The translations under genes and the position numbers were made by a program. A stretch of DNA of 64,000 bases, taken from assembly GCA_049177155.1 (NCBI GenBank), contig CP185407.1, positions 496,001 to 560,000 on the forward strand. The letters are read 5' to 3'. Within the stretch, counting starts at the first letter, position 1; each line of letters starts with the position of its first letter. Shown one piece after another: positions 63,353-64,000 of this stretch. Source of the stretch: Hennigella sp049177155. Its GTDB lineage: Bacteria; Bacillota_I; Bacilli_A; Mycoplasmatales; Mycoplasmoidaceae. The notes beneath the pieces are model-generated. The model was given only the letters and a program-made list of their open reading frames with translations, did not search any database and was not told where the DNA came from.

Positions 63353-63913
63353 TTATTTTCAATATTTGTAGCAAATTTGCTTTGCTATTTCTTTAGCTTT
63401 AGCTGGACTAATAAATTTTTGAATCACAGTTAAAGCAAAGTCAACAGTAGTTCCTGCTGCCTTAGATGTGATAAAGTTTTTATCAATTACTACATCTTGG
63501 TTGACATGGTGTTTTAAACCAGATTCATAACCAGGATAGCATGTAACTTTTACATTATCAATTATTCCTAATTGATTTAGAACGGTTGGAGCAGCACAGT
63601 TTGCCATAACAATTACTTTGCTGTTTCCAACTTTACGCAAATGAGATACTAATTTAGCACATTGAACTGGGTCTAAAAAAGAACTGCAACCCTTGCCACC
63701 AGGCAAATAGATTGCAGAATATTTAGATAAATTCTCTTTCGCTAAAATGTCATCACACGACAAGTGAATCCCATTTTGCATGATCAAACTTTTCTTTTTC
63801 TCTATTGAGATAATTTGAACGCTTATACCTGCACGACGTCAGATATCAGCTGGAATGACTACTTCCATTTCCTCGCATTGATTTGCGACAATAATTGCGA
63901 TTGATGTTTTCAT
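63353..63913 (-). CDS. DJ-1/PfpI family protein
   Basis: A 186-residue protein of the DJ-1/ThiJ/PfpI superfamily. The reactive Cys is in MANCAAPTVL (the nucleophile elbow), and the assisting Glu in CEEMEVVIPADIWRR. The YLPGGKGC segment and the SKAAGTTVDFALTVI ending agree with the DJ-1/YajL subgroup of 180-190 residues. Proposed roles are redox sensing, chaperone or deglycase-like action, which are disputed. TATAAT ends 8 bases before the ATG. Confidence 0.85.
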
Positions 63914-63921
63914 ACACTTAT

Positions 63922-63948
63922 ATTATAACTTATATAAATAAGTTATAA
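63922..63948. promoter_or_regulatory. -10 box and palindrome upstream of the DJ-1 gene
   Basis: TTATAACTTAT, spacer ATAA, ATAAGTTATAA (63923-63933 and 63938-63948): perfect 11-base arms. The edge of the palindrome forms TATAAT on the minus strand at 63927-63922, 8 bases before the gene start. It may be an operator. Confidence 0.6.
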
Positions 63949-63951
63949 ATC

Positions 63952-64000
63952 TTACTTTTTGGAAGGCTTACCAATTGTAAACAACTTGTCGATATGGTTT
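63952..64000 (-). CDS. C-terminal end of an upstream gene, unidentified
   Basis: Only the last 15 codons are visible: the frame that ends NHIDKLFTIGKPSKK and a TAA at 63954-63952. It continues past the right edge. The Lys-rich tail is too short to identify. A second minus-strand frame stops at TAA too, so this is a weak call made from gene packing. Confidence 0.3.
   Translation of the reverse strand, partial: NHIDKLFTIGKPSKK

Noticed and set aside
1..64000. CRISPR arrays, insertion sequences, prophage genes, rRNA and tRNA genes
   Set aside because: No repeat-spacer pattern, transposase, integrase, phage protein or RNA gene consensus was found in any intergenic gap.

Overview
The window comes from a wall-less, A+T-rich Mollicute (mycoplasma-like) genome. 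In almost every gene TGA is read in frame as tryptophan (translation table 4), and the proteins are complete only under that code. TGG is also used. Other signs are a DUF31 lipoprotein, an ATP synthase b subunit with a lipobox, GatCAB, short leaders and tight gene packing. I cannot name a species. No rRNA, tRNA, CRISPR array, insertion sequence or prophage was seen, and no stretch above 300 bases lacks a gene.

Layout. 1-1230 (minus): start of alaS, then mnmA. 1390-5271 (plus): uvrA and a DUF31 protease-like lipoprotein. 5286-8380 (minus): gatC-gatA-gatB. 8451-9465 (minus): rplJ-rplL behind an L10-type attenuation leader. 9485-12520 (minus): feoA-feoB and a coupled phospholipase-D-like membrane protein. 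12653-16797 (plus): two tandem serine dehydratase paralogues, a cysteine desulfidase family protein and a 65-residue membrane peptide. 16813-18733 (minus): mtaB and a membrane protein. 18841-23584 (plus): eno-pfkA, pyk, efp, an Asp23-like gene and nusB. 23588-27379 (minus): dnaX-nfo-rarA. 27421-28062 (plus): a metallo-beta-lactamase fold hydrolase.

28071-35994 (minus): a lipoprotein gene coupled to atpI and the full atpBEFHAGDC operon. 36035-37474 (plus): miaB. 37504-37953 (minus): a small membrane protein. 38070-41306 (plus): a 1078-residue surface protein. 41332-43424 (minus): an Abi/HEPN-like gene, a Nudix-like gene and trmB, all overlapping. 43498-47130 (plus): pgi, a KtrA-like regulator and two GT8 glycosyltransferases. 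47140-51316 (minus): flippase-like protein, glf, alpha/beta hydrolase and GT2 glycosyltransferase, which look like a galactofuranose glycan or glycolipid module. 51363-58004 (minus): nadD-yqeK fusion and mtnN, then parE-parC-yqeG. 58056-60121 (plus): nicotinate phosphoribosyltransferase and a membrane protein. 60108-63249 (minus): lysS, an AsnA-like protein that has lost its active-site motifs, and rpe. 63353-64000 (minus): a DJ-1/PfpI protein and the tail of one more gene.

How the genes fit together. pgi, pfkA, eno and pyk give glycolytic ATP. Serine dehydratase and cysteine desulfidase chemistry yields pyruvate. pncB and nadD make NAD from nicotinate. The F1Fo ATPase maintains the proton gradient, and KtrA-like and Feo proteins handle potassium and iron. 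Regulation looks sparse. Two sequence themes recur: TATAAT boxes only 6-11 bases before the start codon (probable leaderless mRNAs), and long perfect A+T-rich palindromes at promoters of divergent genes. Nothing here is a proven new system. The best candidates are the AsnA-like pseudoenzyme beside LysRS, the Abi/HEPN-Nudix-TrmB overlap cluster, the diverged serine dehydratase paralogue, and the palindromic divergent promoters.
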